This document shows positions 42,984-51,397 of a DNA stretch of 64,000 bases, one piece after another; within the stretch, counting starts at the first letter, position 1; every line of letters begins with the position of its first letter. Under the pieces are notes generated by a model, which searched no databases, had not been told where the DNA came from, and saw only the letters and a program-made list of their open reading frames with translations. The translations under genes were made by a program, and so were the position numbers. Source of the stretch: Agrobacterium cavarae (GTDB lineage: Bacteria > Pseudomonadota > Alphaproteobacteria > Rhizobiales > Rhizobiaceae); assembly GCF_004310285.1 (NCBI RefSeq), contig NZ_SISF01000029.1, positions 225,412-289,411 on the forward strand. Direction: 5' to 3'.

Positions 42984-43647
42984 GTATCCGGTATCCCATG
43001 TTGCGGACGGTTTGGATCAACGCTGTATCGAAGGGCTTGTCGATCTTCTGGCGCAGCTTACTGATATGGGTCTCCACGACCGTCGTTCCCGGATCGAAGG
43101 AAAAATCCCAGATTTTTTCCAGGATCATCGTCTTGCTCACGACCCGGCCCTCCGCTTCCATCAGGAGTTCGAGCAGTGCGAATTCCTTGTTCTGCAGATC
43201 GATGACTTGCCCCTGGCGAACCGCAACGCGTTTGAGAAGGTCAAGCTTGAGATCGTGGCAAATGAGCTCCGTCTTCTGGCTGTTCTCTTTCGGACGCCGG
43301 GACAGGGCATGAATGCGGGCGAGAAGCTCAGAAAAGTGAAACGGTTTGACGATGTAGTCGTCACCGCCTGCCATCAGCCCCTCTACCTTGTCTTCGAGGT
43401 CGGAGACCGCGGTCAAAAAAATGACCGGCAGCGAACTTTTTGACGCTCTGAGCGCCTTGACCACAGAAAGCCCGTCGAGGCCAGGCATCATCCTGTCGAC
43501 GATTGCAAGATCGCAGCTGTTGTAGAGGCAATAGGTCAGCGCTTCGCGACCGTCGCTCACCCAATCGACCGAGAACCCCTGTTCGATGAGACCTTTGCGG
43601 ATATATCCCGCCATCGTCTCATCGTCTTCTGCAACCAAAATCTTCAT
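42970..43647 (-). CDS. OmpR-family response regulator
   Basis: Two-domain regulator (225 aa): receiver with acidic residues in VAEDDETM, phospho-acceptor Asp51 (AIVDRMMPGLDG) and Lys101 (YIVKPFHF), and a C-terminal winged helix with VVSKTMILEKIWDFSFDPGT ending VVETHISKLRQKIDKPF and VRNMGYRIR. ATG 43647 gives the canonical MKILVAEDDE start; upstream in-frame codons to 43671 look non-coding. Works with the kinase next door. Confidence 0.92.
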   Translation of the reverse strand: MKILVAEDDETMAGYIRKGLIEQGFSVDWVSDGREALTYCLYNSCDLAIVDRMMPGLDGLSVVKALRASKSSLPVIFLTAVSDLEDKVEGLMAGGDDYIVKPFHFSELLARIHALSRRPKENSQKTELICHDLKLDLLKRVAVRQGQVIDLQNKEFALLELLMEAEGRVVSKTMILEKIWDFSFDPGTTVVETHISKLRQKIDKPFDTALIQTVRNMGYRIRAPH

Positions 43648-43989
43648 CGCCCGGACTCTCGGTTTGAACACCCCGCATTGTTGCTGACGAGCAATTGCGT
43701 TTTGCCATGGGTGCCGGAGCGATAGGTTTTCAAGCGTCGGGCCACTCCAAAAACAATCACTCTCGTCCGGTAAGGGTCGATACCATCCTCAGGAAGAAGC
43801 CAGGGCATAACGCGTCCAATTTCCGATGCTTTTCCGGGCATTTGTAACATCGCCACTGGATTACGGCTATCATATCACGGCGGATTTCTTACGTTTTAGC
43901 AGACCTGGATGTTAGGCCCGTGGCGTTGCCCCAAACGGGCTTTACGCGTGAGCGTGACGGGCGCAGCATCTTTTCGTTCGATATCGCCG
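43648..43989. other. Intergenic region upstream of the two-component pair
   Basis: No gene is supported in these 342 bases. A weak stem of GCCCGT with ACGGGC near 43917-43941 lies just past the siderophore-reductase gene on its upstream-looking side, but has no T-run in the reading direction of either neighbour. The promoter of the response regulator should be here. Confidence 0.5.
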
Positions 43990-45051
43990 TCAATCCTCGT
44001 TGCGCCAGTACCACGCAACGTATTGCTGCTTCCGGTCACGGTCCTTCTCAGCAAGATAGCGCTTGATAGTTCGAACATCCGATTTCTCGCCGGCAAACCA
44101 AACGAATGTCTCCCGCGAGGTTTGATCTATTTCCGCTTTCAATCGCTCGACAAGGCTTCCGCTGCCTTCTTGCGGATAGGTAGACCGATGCAGCCATTCG
44201 ACTGAAACTGGTTCACCGTGGCTGATCGCTTGCTCTTCCCCGGCATCCTCGACTTCGATGATCGCCTTTATCGTGGTACCAACCGGTGCTTCCTCCACCA
44301 TCCTTGCGATTGCTGGCAAGGCGGTTTCATCGCCAGAAAAGAGGATAGACTTCGCTGCCGGCAAACTGCCACCTCCCGGACCCATCAGCGCCACCCGTTG
44401 CCCAGCTTCTACGTCTCGCGCAAAGTCGGCGCCGGGGGTAGCAACGCCAGGCTTCGGATGCTGGAGAAAGTCGATGCTGACGTGGTTGGCCTCTTGATCC
44501 ACCGAACGTATCGTATAGACGCGCACAAGAAGTTCGTCTTCGCCTTCTGGCCAGCCAATGCGGCCGTTTTCCTGCAGCTTTGGCCAAACCGGTACCCGGC
44601 CGACGGGCGGAACGAGCACACGCACATGCATGTCGCCACCGACAAACGGGGTTACATCGTCTACCGCCAGAATGACCCTCCGCATGCGCGGCGTAACAAT
44701 CTGGGAACCGACAACCGTTGCCTCGTGAAAGCCGGGTGGGCGAACCTTTGGCGCTGGTATTGACCATTCAAGAGTGAACGGTTCATCGCCGGCGAAATAG
44801 AACAGGTGCTCGGCAAACATCGTGCGTGTTGCCGCGAGCATTTGGTCGTTCTCTGTTCGAATTTCGATCATCAACCGCTCATCGGCGGTGGTTACATCGA
44901 TCGCCCAATCCTCAGATCTGAGCGATGCACCTTGCTCCGATACAACAACGTCAGAGTGCTCAACGAAGTGCTCGCAGATCTCAGCAAGCATTGCATTGAC
45001 GTCAGCGGGGTAGGCGACACCGGAAAGGGTTGAGGGGTGTAGTGTGTTCAT
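43990..45051 (-). CDS. Siderophore-interacting protein (ferric-siderophore reductase, ViuB-like)
   Basis: Flavin-dependent ferric-chelate reductase (353 aa), releasing iron from imported siderophore in the cytosol. Residues 1-95 resemble DUF2218 (FVEHSDVVVSEQGASLRSED); residues 105-235 form the FAD-binding domain with VTPRMRRVILAVDD and RVYTIRSVDQEANHVSIDFL; the rest is the SIP C-terminal domain with ILFSGDETALPAIARMVEE and the final QYVAWYWRNED. Fusion of DUF2218 to SIP is seen in rhizobia, where DUF2218 also exists alone. It is the last gene of the operon and overlaps the ATPase gene by four bases. Confidence 0.9.
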   Translation of the reverse strand: MNTLHPSTLSGVAYPADVNAMLAEICEHFVEHSDVVVSEQGASLRSEDWAIDVTTADERLMIEIRTENDQMLAATRTMFAEHLFYFAGDEPFTLEWSIPAPKVRPPGFHEATVVGSQIVTPRMRRVILAVDDVTPFVGGDMHVRVLVPPVGRVPVWPKLQENGRIGWPEGEDELLVRVYTIRSVDQEANHVSIDFLQHPKPGVATPGADFARDVEAGQRVALMGPGGGSLPAAKSILFSGDETALPAIARMVEEAPVGTTIKAIIEVEDAGEEQAISHGEPVSVEWLHRSTYPQEGSGSLVERLKAEIDQTSRETFVWFAGEKSDVRTIKRYLAEKDRDRKQQYVAWYWRNED

Positions 45052-45878
45052 GATCTTGCCTGCATAAATGGAACGTGACGGGCTTGCATATGATGGCGAC
45101 CGATCGGGAGCATCATCGGCCGGCCTGATGTCGGATCGAGAAGGATCTGGCTCTCCAGTCCGAAGACGTTTCGAACCAGATCCTGCGTCAGCACAGTTTG
45201 GGGCGGGCCTGCCACGAAAGGCCGCCCTTCCAGCATGGCGACAAGGTGGTCCGCGTAACGCGCAGCGAGGTTGAGATCGTGAAGGACCATCACGATGGTC
45301 GTGCCGCGCGTCCGGTTCAGGTCGGTCAAGAGGTCGAGGACATCGATCTGATGGCTCACATCCAGAAATGTGGTCGGCTCATCCAGCAGCAGCACTTCGG
45401 TCTGCTGCGCGAGTGCCATCGCAATCCAGACTCGCTGCCTTTGGCCGCCAGACAATTCATCGACGGGTCGGTCTGCCAGTTCCAGGGTTTGCGTTGCCAC
45501 CAGCGCATCGGCGACGGCGCGGTCGTCATCTTTGGTCCAGGACGCGAAAAGACCATGATGGGGATGCCGTCCCCGGCTGACCAGATCCATGACCGTAATG
45601 CCTTCGGGTGTAATGGGTGATTGCGGCAAAAGCCCTAGCCGCTGTGCAAGCTCTTTCGTTGGCAGCCGGTGGATGGCACGCCCGTCGAGAAGTACCTCGC
45701 CCTGTTGCGGCGCGATGAGGCGCGAAAGAGCCTTGAGCAGCGTGGACTTCCCGCAGGCGTTTGCCCCAACAACGGCAGTTATCTGGCGGGAAGGAATAGC
45801 CAGGTCCAGACCCTTCAATATCTGCTTCTCACCATAGCCGGCGGACAAGTTTGCGGCCTCGAGGCGGGGATCAGTCAT
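45048..45878 (-). CDS. Iron-siderophore ABC transporter ATPase (FepC-like)
   Basis: ATPase subunit (276 aa): Walker A VVGANACGKSTLL (Ala-Cys in place of the common Gly-Ala, still a valid P-loop), signature LSGGQRQRVWIAMAL, Walker B EVLLLDEPTTFLD and the FecE/FepC hallmark SHQIDVLDLLTDLNR. It overlaps both neighbouring genes by four bases. Confidence 0.93.
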   Translation of the reverse strand: MTDPRLEAANLSAGYGEKQILKGLDLAIPSRQITAVVGANACGKSTLLKALSRLIAPQQGEVLLDGRAIHRLPTKELAQRLGLLPQSPITPEGITVMDLVSRGRHPHHGLFASWTKDDDRAVADALVATQTLELADRPVDELSGGQRQRVWIAMALAQQTEVLLLDEPTTFLDVSHQIDVLDLLTDLNRTRGTTIVMVLHDLNLAARYADHLVAMLEGRPFVAGPPQTVLTQDLVRNVFGLESQILLDPTSGRPMMLPIGRHHMQARHVPFMQARS

Positions 45879-46924
45879 GAGGCAGCTCCTTGGCGGTTGC
45901 TTCGAATGATCAGGATGATGAGGTAGGGCGCCCCGAGTGCGCCAGTCACGACACCAACAGGATATCGGCTGGGCAAAAGAAATTGCCCGACAAAGTCACC
46001 TGCCAGAACCAGCGCTGCGCCAATCAGTCCGGCGGGAAGGAGGATCGAATGGCGGCGTCCAAATATGCCAGCGGCAATCGGACCTGCCAGAAAGGCAACA
46101 AAGGCGATCGGTCCGGTTATGGCAGTGGCTGTTGCAATCAGTCCCACGGCGGAAACGATCACCAGAAGGCGGGTTGATGAGACGTTGACGCCAAGTGCGG
46201 TGGCTGTGTCTTCACCGGTTCGCATCACCTCAAGATCACGTGCCTTAACCAGAAGAACGCTGCCAAAAATGAGAAGGGCGAGAAGCAGGGGACCTGCCAT
46301 TTCGAGCTTTGCGCCATTCAGGCTTCCGGTAAGCCATCGCATGGCCTCCTGAAGACTGAAGGCAGGCGCGCGTGAGAGGATATAGACGATCATGCTCTCA
46401 AGCATGGCAGAAACACCGATGCCAACAAGAATGAGCCGAGCCCCCGAGACGCCGTTGCGATAGGAAAGGCCATGGACAAGCAGTGCCACTGCGAGGCCTG
46501 CCACCACAGCAAAGACGGAGGCGGCAGGACCGCCTACGCCGAGAATAACGATGGAGAAGACAGCCGCTGCACTGGCGCCAGACGTGATGCCGATGATGTC
46601 GGGGCTTGCGAGCGGATTACGCAAGAGGGTTTGAAATGCCGCTCCGCCCAACCCGAAACTCATACCTGCGACCAGACCAAGCACTGCGCGCGGCAGCCGC
46701 AGCTGGCCGACAGTGAAGCCTGCGCCCGGCACGGTTTCGCCCGCAAGGATGCGGATGACATCCGAAAAAGGGACATATGTTTGGCCGAAGGTGAGGGAGC
46801 AGCAAAATCCGGCGAGGATGGCCAGCGCCATGACGGCCAGCAGCACGTGGCGACGTCGAAGGTGGCGGTTCCGGCTCTCTCTGATCGATCCCCCAGCAGC
46901 CGGGTGGGTGGACGCATAAATCAT
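45875..46924 (-). CDS. Iron-siderophore ABC transporter permease (FecCD family, second)
   Basis: Membrane permease (349 aa) with about nine to ten helices. Landmarks: RLPRAVLGLVAGMSFGLGGA, then NPLASPDIIGITSGASAAAV and the final FLLPSRYPVGVVTGALGAPY. ATG 46924 overlaps the TGA of the first permease as ATGA; longer in-frame extension upstream lies inside that gene and is rejected. It forms a heterodimer with the preceding product. Confidence 0.92.
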   Translation of the reverse strand: MIYASTHPAAGGSIRESRNRHLRRRHVLLAVMALAILAGFCCSLTFGQTYVPFSDVIRILAGETVPGAGFTVGQLRLPRAVLGLVAGMSFGLGGAAFQTLLRNPLASPDIIGITSGASAAAVFSIVILGVGGPAASVFAVVAGLAVALLVHGLSYRNGVSGARLILVGIGVSAMLESMIVYILSRAPAFSLQEAMRWLTGSLNGAKLEMAGPLLLALLIFGSVLLVKARDLEVMRTGEDTATALGVNVSSTRLLVIVSAVGLIATATAITGPIAFVAFLAGPIAAGIFGRRHSILLPAGLIGAALVLAGDFVGQFLLPSRYPVGVVTGALGAPYLIILIIRSNRQGAAS

Positions 46925-47964
46925 AGTTGCTTCACCTTCTGTCGACGGACGATGAAGATGAAGAACGGCGCACCAACCAAAGCGGTCACGACGCCCACTT
47001 CCAGTTCGGACGGGCGTGCGGCCAGGCGACCGACAATATCGCTCACTGTCAGAAGGATCGCGCCGCCAAGTGCGGAGAATGGAAGGAGCCAGCGGTAATC
47101 CACACCGACCAGAAGCCGGCAGACATGTGGAACCACCAGACCGACAAAACCTATGGGCCCGCACACGGCGGTCGCTGCGCCGCATAGTATCACTGCACCA
47201 ATTGTCGCGATAATCCGCGCGAAGGCTACGTTTTCTCCGAGCCCGGCAGCGAGTTCGTCGCCAAGTGCGAGCACGTTCAGCTTTCTGGCGGAGAGCAGGC
47301 AAAGCACGAAGCCAATGATCAGAAAGCCATAAACCGGTTCCATGCGCTCGAAAGTCGCCCCGCCAACACCGCCGATTTGCCAGGAACGGATTCCACCTGC
47401 GATATCTGCCCGCGGCAGAACGATGGCGATGACGAGCGAAGAAAAGGCGATGGCTGTTGCCGTGCCCGCCAAAGCCAGTTTCAAAGGCGTGGCGCCTCCG
47501 CGCCCCATTGAGCCGATCGTATAAACGAAGACGGAGGTTGCTGCCGCCCCGAAAATTGCCAGCCATATGAAACTGTGGGCGGAGCTTATACCGAACCAGG
47601 CCACCCCGACGACAACAGCAAGAGAAGCGCCCGTATTGATTCCCAGAATGCCGGGATCGGCCAAGGGGTTGCGGGTGATGCCTTGCATCACGGATCCGGC
47701 CAATCCGAGAGCCGCCCCGGCAATCAGCGCCAGCACCGTTCGCGGTATTCGCGTCGCCACGGCTGCCCGATCCAGAGTGGACGTGTCCCCCGCAATCGCA
47801 GCCAACACCTCGAACGGCGGTACATCACGCGTCCCTACCATAAGAGAAAGGATGGCCACAATGGTCGCGACCACGAGAACCGCGACGAGACATAGGAGGT
47901 TGGTGCGACTTGGCAGGGTAGGCGTCGGCTGCTGAATCAAATGCAGCATACGGCGGGCATTCAT
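46921..47964 (-). CDS. Iron-siderophore ABC transporter permease (FecCD family, first)
   Basis: Membrane permease (347 aa). Landmarks: RIPRTVLALIAGAALGLAGS, then NPLADPGILGINTGASLAVV and FVGLVVPHVCRLLVGVDYR, ending ELEVGVVTALVGAPFFIFIV, all typical of FecCD/FepDG proteins. It overlaps the binding-protein gene and the second permease by four bases each. Confidence 0.92.
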   Translation of the reverse strand: MNARRMLHLIQQPTPTLPSRTNLLCLVAVLVVATIVAILSLMVGTRDVPPFEVLAAIAGDTSTLDRAAVATRIPRTVLALIAGAALGLAGSVMQGITRNPLADPGILGINTGASLAVVVGVAWFGISSAHSFIWLAIFGAAATSVFVYTIGSMGRGGATPLKLALAGTATAIAFSSLVIAIVLPRADIAGGIRSWQIGGVGGATFERMEPVYGFLIIGFVLCLLSARKLNVLALGDELAAGLGENVAFARIIATIGAVILCGAATAVCGPIGFVGLVVPHVCRLLVGVDYRWLLPFSALGGAILLTVSDIVGRLAARPSELEVGVVTALVGAPFFIFIVRRQKVKQL

Positions 47965-48956
47965 TCCGTTTTTCTCGCCGCTTCCGCCAGCTTGGCCACA
48001 TAGGCAGGCAGGACCCAGGTGATGGAAAGAGGCGTAGGGTTGGCTGCCGTGCCGACCGGATCGCGACCCAAAGTCACGATGGCATCGTGTTTGACTGCCG
48101 GCATGCGCGCGAGAAGAGGATTGGCCTTCATTGCCTCGACAAGTTGTTTATTGCCGTAGGTGACGACGATATCGACGTCGTCAAACATGTCGATCTGCTC
48201 TGCACTGATTGAGCCAGCAAAGCTGCCATTGGACGATGCCTGAGCCACGCTTTTGGGCATGGAGAGACCCAGATCCTTGAAGAAGCGAACCCGTGTATCC
48301 TGTGATGTGTAGAAGTTGACAATGCTGAGATCGGTAGCGTCGAGATGTGTCACGAACATCGCAGACTTGCCCTTCAACTCCGGATATTTTGCAACCTCTG
48401 CTGCGATCTTCTTCTCGATGTCCGAGATAAGTGTCTCGCCTTCTGTGGCCATTCCCAGACCGGCGCTATCGAAACGGATGGTCTCGCGCCAATCGGTAGA
48501 CCACGGCGCCTGGGGATAGGCAACCACTGGCGCGATCTGGCTCAGTGTCGCGTAGTCGTTTCTGTTCAATCCGGAATAGGCGGCGAGAATGACATCTGGT
48601 TGCGTCTCGGCCACTGCCTCGAAATCGATGCCGTCACCTTCATCGAACAAGCGCGGCGGATTGCCATTAAGCTCTTTAAGGCGCTCCGAAACCCATGGCA
48701 GCAGACCGTCACCGTCATCATCACCGAAATTGGCCGCCGCCATGCCGACGGGGACAATCCCCAGCGCAAGCGGAACTTCGTGATTGGCCCAGGCAACCGT
48801 TGCGATGCGGATTGGTTTTTTCGCGATCGTCGTCGTGCCAAGCGCATGTTTGATGTCGAGCGGAAAGCGAGCCGCGTCATCTGCCGCGGTCTGTAGTGCG
48901 CTCATGCTAAAGAGCAGGGCTGCAAGCGGTGCGAGTTGATGAAGTTTGATCCGCAT
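47961..48956 (-). CDS. Iron-siderophore periplasmic binding protein (FepB/FatB-like)
   Basis: Exported binding protein (331 aa): signal peptide LAALLFSMSALQTAADD; a family 8 binding fold with KKPIRIATVAWANHEVPLAL at the start, EAVAETQPDVILAAYSGLNR in the N lobe and ISAEQIDMFDDVDIVVTYG in the C lobe. First gene of the five-gene uptake operon, with an iron box 25 bases upstream of its start and AAAGGAACAG as ribosome binding site. Siderophore type is not deducible. Confidence 0.9.
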   Translation of the reverse strand: MRIKLHQLAPLAALLFSMSALQTAADDAARFPLDIKHALGTTTIAKKPIRIATVAWANHEVPLALGIVPVGMAAANFGDDDGDGLLPWVSERLKELNGNPPRLFDEGDGIDFEAVAETQPDVILAAYSGLNRNDYATLSQIAPVVAYPQAPWSTDWRETIRFDSAGLGMATEGETLISDIEKKIAAEVAKYPELKGKSAMFVTHLDATDLSIVNFYTSQDTRVRFFKDLGLSMPKSVAQASSNGSFAGSISAEQIDMFDDVDIVVTYGNKQLVEAMKANPLLARMPAVKHDAIVTLGRDPVGTAANPTPLSITWVLPAYVAKLAEAARKTE

Positions 48957-48980
48957 GGTCCTGTTCCTTTCTCATTAAGT

Positions 48981-48995
48981 TGACCGTCAGTCTCA
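48981..48995 (-). promoter_or_regulatory. RirA-type iron-responsive operator (TGA-N9-TCA)
   Basis: TGACCGTCAGTCTCA matches the IRO motif TGA-N9-TCA, the site through which RirA represses iron uptake genes in Rhizobium and Agrobacterium. It lies 25-39 bases upstream of the siderophore binding-protein start. Single short match, but position and operon function agree. Confidence 0.65.
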
Positions 48996-49088
48996 GCTTA
49001 AAGTCGAAAGGTCAAGCAATTTGGGCCTCCAGTTGCATCACCAGGCTTGATTTTCCGGGGGATTTTACAAAAGAGAGATATATACAAT

Positions 49089-49109
49089 ACTGGATTTAAT
49101 TTATCCAGT
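49089..49109. promoter_or_regulatory. Inverted repeat upstream of the TonB-dependent receptor
   Basis: Arms ACTGGAT and ATCCAGT with a 7-base AT spacer, in the region between the divergent binding protein and receptor genes, about 127 bases from the receptor start. Candidate operator for the receptor, or for the AraC-type regulator at 51398; symmetry argues rather for a dimeric repressor. Confidence 0.4.
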
Positions 49110-49189
49110 TAAAGGGCGTTTGACCGGCGCCAGCCTTCCTTCGCATCCCATGTGCGGGTGGCGCGATGTCGGTCGGCTCCAGACGATGA

Positions 49190-49227
49190 CCAGGTCATTG
49201 GCGGAGTATCGGAACGCCAATGACTGG
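49190..49227 (+). promoter_or_regulatory. Stable stem-loop just before the receptor start codon
   Basis: GTCATTGGCG (49194-49203) pairs perfectly with CGCCAATGAC (49215-49224) around an 11-base loop; three more pairs (CCA with TGG) extend it across a one-base bulge. The stem ends eight bases before the ATG at 49236 and reaches the purine-rich GGATGAAAG that must serve as ribosome binding site, so it may gate translation of the receptor. Confidence 0.6.
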
Positions 49228-49235
49228 ATGAAAGC

Positions 49236-51362
49236 ATGATCAGCGCCATTCCCTCCCACAGCACGACACAAGCCCTCCTGCGATATCGCACCGCAACCCT
49301 TCTTGGCTGCACGGCAGTCATCGCATTGCTGCCGGCATTCGCATTGGCGCAGGAGACGAACGGCGATGCGACAGTGCTGGAGACAATTACCATCCAGGGA
49401 AGTGGCCAGTCGGACAATGACTCCAAGTCAATTGTCGCGGAACGATCAAGTGCCGTCGGCAAGATGCCGGGCGAAATCTTCACCACGCCTGCGACGGTCT
49501 CGGTAGTGACCTCCAAGGAAATCGAACAGCGCAAGGCCGATAGCATCGAACAGGTGGTGCAATATACCGCTGGCGTAACAACCGACTACTATGGCTCGGA
49601 CGAGCGCTACGACTACGTCAAGATTCGCGGCTTTACGCCCTTCACCTATCGCGATGGCCTGATGGTAGGTCGCACCTGGACCGGCGTGAAGGAAGAACCT
49701 TATGGCTTTGAGCGTGTGGAAGTGCTGAAGGGTGCCAACTCCACGGGCTTTGGCGTTTCGGATCCGGGTGGTGCAATCAACTATGTGACGAAGAAACCGC
49801 GCAGCGAGCGCTTCGGCGAGTTATACGGCACCACGGGCTCTTACGCGCACAAGGAGGCGGGCTTCGATTTTGGTGACAACCTGACCGAAGACGATACGCT
49901 GTCCTACCGACTGACGGGGAAATTCGAGCGCTCGGACGGTGAGTTCGACTTCTCGAACAATGATGAGAACTTCGTTCAAGGTGGCCTGACATGGCGGCCG
50001 ACCGACGCGACCTCACTGACCTTCGTGTTCGACCATCTGGATCGTGATGGTACGCCAAGCAGTGGCGGTCACCCACTCTTCACCGACTTCAACCGCGACC
50101 GCTTCTTCGGCGAGCCGTCCTACAACTACGATACGACGAACCGGAACACCTACTCCGTCATGTTGGAGCACGATTTCGGCAATGGTCTGTCGTTCGGCTC
50201 CAACACGCGCTACAGCAAGTCGAGAAACGGCTTTGGCTACACCTACATCTATGATGGGGTGGGTGCAGGCGATCCTGCTAATACGCTCGTCGATCGCAAC
50301 TACTTTGGTAGCGATGGTTCGGCTGAGCATTTCATTACAGATGCCCATTTCCTTTACGAAACCGAATTTGCACAGGTTGAAAGCCGCACCCTGGTTGGCG
50401 CCGATTACAGCAATTTCAATTCTCGTGGCGCGAACTACTACACATCTGCGCCACAGATCGACTTTGCTAATCCCGTTTTTGCAGGCGGACCTGGTCCTCT
50501 CTCGCCGTTTAGCAGCTCGAATAAGGATCAGGTCAATGGAGGGATCTACCTGCAGCAAGACCTGATTTTCAGCGACCGCGTTACTGCAAGCCTCGGGCTA
50601 CGCAATGATTGGCTTGATCTGAAAGATGTGGATCCTACAAACAGCACAGCTGAGAGTGGCTCGTACAGCGAGTTGAGCAAAAGAATCGGCCTGAGTTATA
50701 AGCTGACAGATGAGCTTGCGACATATGTCAGTTATGCAGAGTCGGTAGCGCCTCCGAGCGCGGGAAGCGAGCCGACCTATGGAAAGCAATATGAGGTCGG
50801 CATCAAATATCGGCCGGATTCAATGCCGGCCCTCATTACGGCTTCCATTTATGATCTTACGCTGGAAAACATCACCACCTACGAGGCTCCCGTTTACCTG
50901 GCAAATACCGTGAAAGAAGTGCGCCACCGGGGCTTCGATCTCGAAGGAAAACTCGAGCTCACGTCCAACGTCAACTTGATCGGTGCCTACTCCTACATCG
51001 ACTCGAAGATTGTGGACACTGGCCCAACCTATAACGGCAAGAGGTTTGCCCAGGTGCCGGAGCATATGGCATCTCTTTGGAGCACCTACACCTTGGAAGG
51101 AAGCGGCGAGCGCGGTGACATGACCTTTGGAGCTGGAGCGCGTTTCACCGGCTCCTACTACTTCGACAACGCCAACACGCGCAAATCGAAGGGAGCGGTG
51201 GTCTTCGACGCTTCGTTCTCTTACAATATTCGGGAGAACACCAGCTTCCAGCTGAACGTTAACAACGTCTTCGATGAGAAGCACATCGCGAACAACGATG
51301 GCGGTGCACTCTACTATAATCCCGGACGCACCATCTACGCGACGCTCCGTCAGACCTGGTAG
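49236..51362 (+). CDS. TonB-dependent siderophore receptor
   Basis: Outer-membrane receptor (708 aa). A long signal peptide ends near ALAQETN (about residue 39). A TonB-box-like segment TVLETITIQG follows, then the plug domain with GKMPGEIFTTPATVSVVTSK and RIRGFTPFTYRDGLMVGRT-like sequence (KIRGFTPF here), and the barrel, ending NPGRTIYATLRQTW with a terminal aromatic residue as needed for outer membrane insertion. Closest in layout to FhuA/FoxA-type receptors, so a hydroxamate is plausible but not shown. Divergent from the ABC operon. Confidence 0.93.
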   Translation: MISAIPSHSTTQALLRYRTATLLGCTAVIALLPAFALAQETNGDATVLETITIQGSGQSDNDSKSIVAERSSAVGKMPGEIFTTPATVSVVTSKEIEQRKADSIEQVVQYTAGVTTDYYGSDERYDYVKIRGFTPFTYRDGLMVGRTWTGVKEEPYGFERVEVLKGANSTGFGVSDPGGAINYVTKKPRSERFGELYGTTGSYAHKEAGFDFGDNLTEDDTLSYRLTGKFERSDGEFDFSNNDENFVQGGLTWRPTDATSLTFVFDHLDRDGTPSSGGHPLFTDFNRDRFFGEPSYNYDTTNRNTYSVMLEHDFGNGLSFGSNTRYSKSRNGFGYTYIYDGVGAGDPANTLVDRNYFGSDGSAEHFITDAHFLYETEFAQVESRTLVGADYSNFNSRGANYYTSAPQIDFANPVFAGGPGPLSPFSSSNKDQVNGGIYLQQDLIFSDRVTASLGLRNDWLDLKDVDPTNSTAESGSYSELSKRIGLSYKLTDELATYVSYAESVAPPSAGSEPTYGKQYEVGIKYRPDSMPALITASIYDLTLENITTYEAPVYLANTVKEVRHRGFDLEGKLELTSNVNLIGAYSYIDSKIVDTGPTYNGKRFAQVPEHMASLWSTYTLEGSGERGDMTFGAGARFTGSYYFDNANTRKSKGAVVFDASFSYNIRENTSFQLNVNNVFDEKHIANNDGGALYYNPGRTIYATLRQTW

Positions 51363-51370
51363 GCAGTCAT

Positions 51371-51395
51371 AGTCCCGGTGAAAACCACCGGGACT
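51371..51395. terminator. Bidirectional stem-loop between receptor and AraC genes
   Basis: Perfect 10-bp stem AGTCCCGGTG / CACCGGGACT with a five-base AAAAC loop, nine bases after the receptor stop and three bases from the end of the convergent regulator gene. It can serve both. Confidence 0.7.
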
Positions 51396-51397
51396 TC

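Noticed and set aside
43644..43856. Small minus-strand frame upstream of the response regulator
   Set aside because: No ribosome binding site or family, and it runs into the regulator gene in another frame.
43917..43941. Stem GCCCGT / ACGGGC as terminator
   Set aside because: Only six pairs with a long loop, and in the direction of the flanking minus-strand genes it has no T-run and lies on the wrong side to be clearly useful.
46925..47566. Upstream extension of the second FecCD permease frame
   Set aside because: It would run through the first permease in another frame; the ATG at 46924 overlapping that gene's stop is the normal arrangement.
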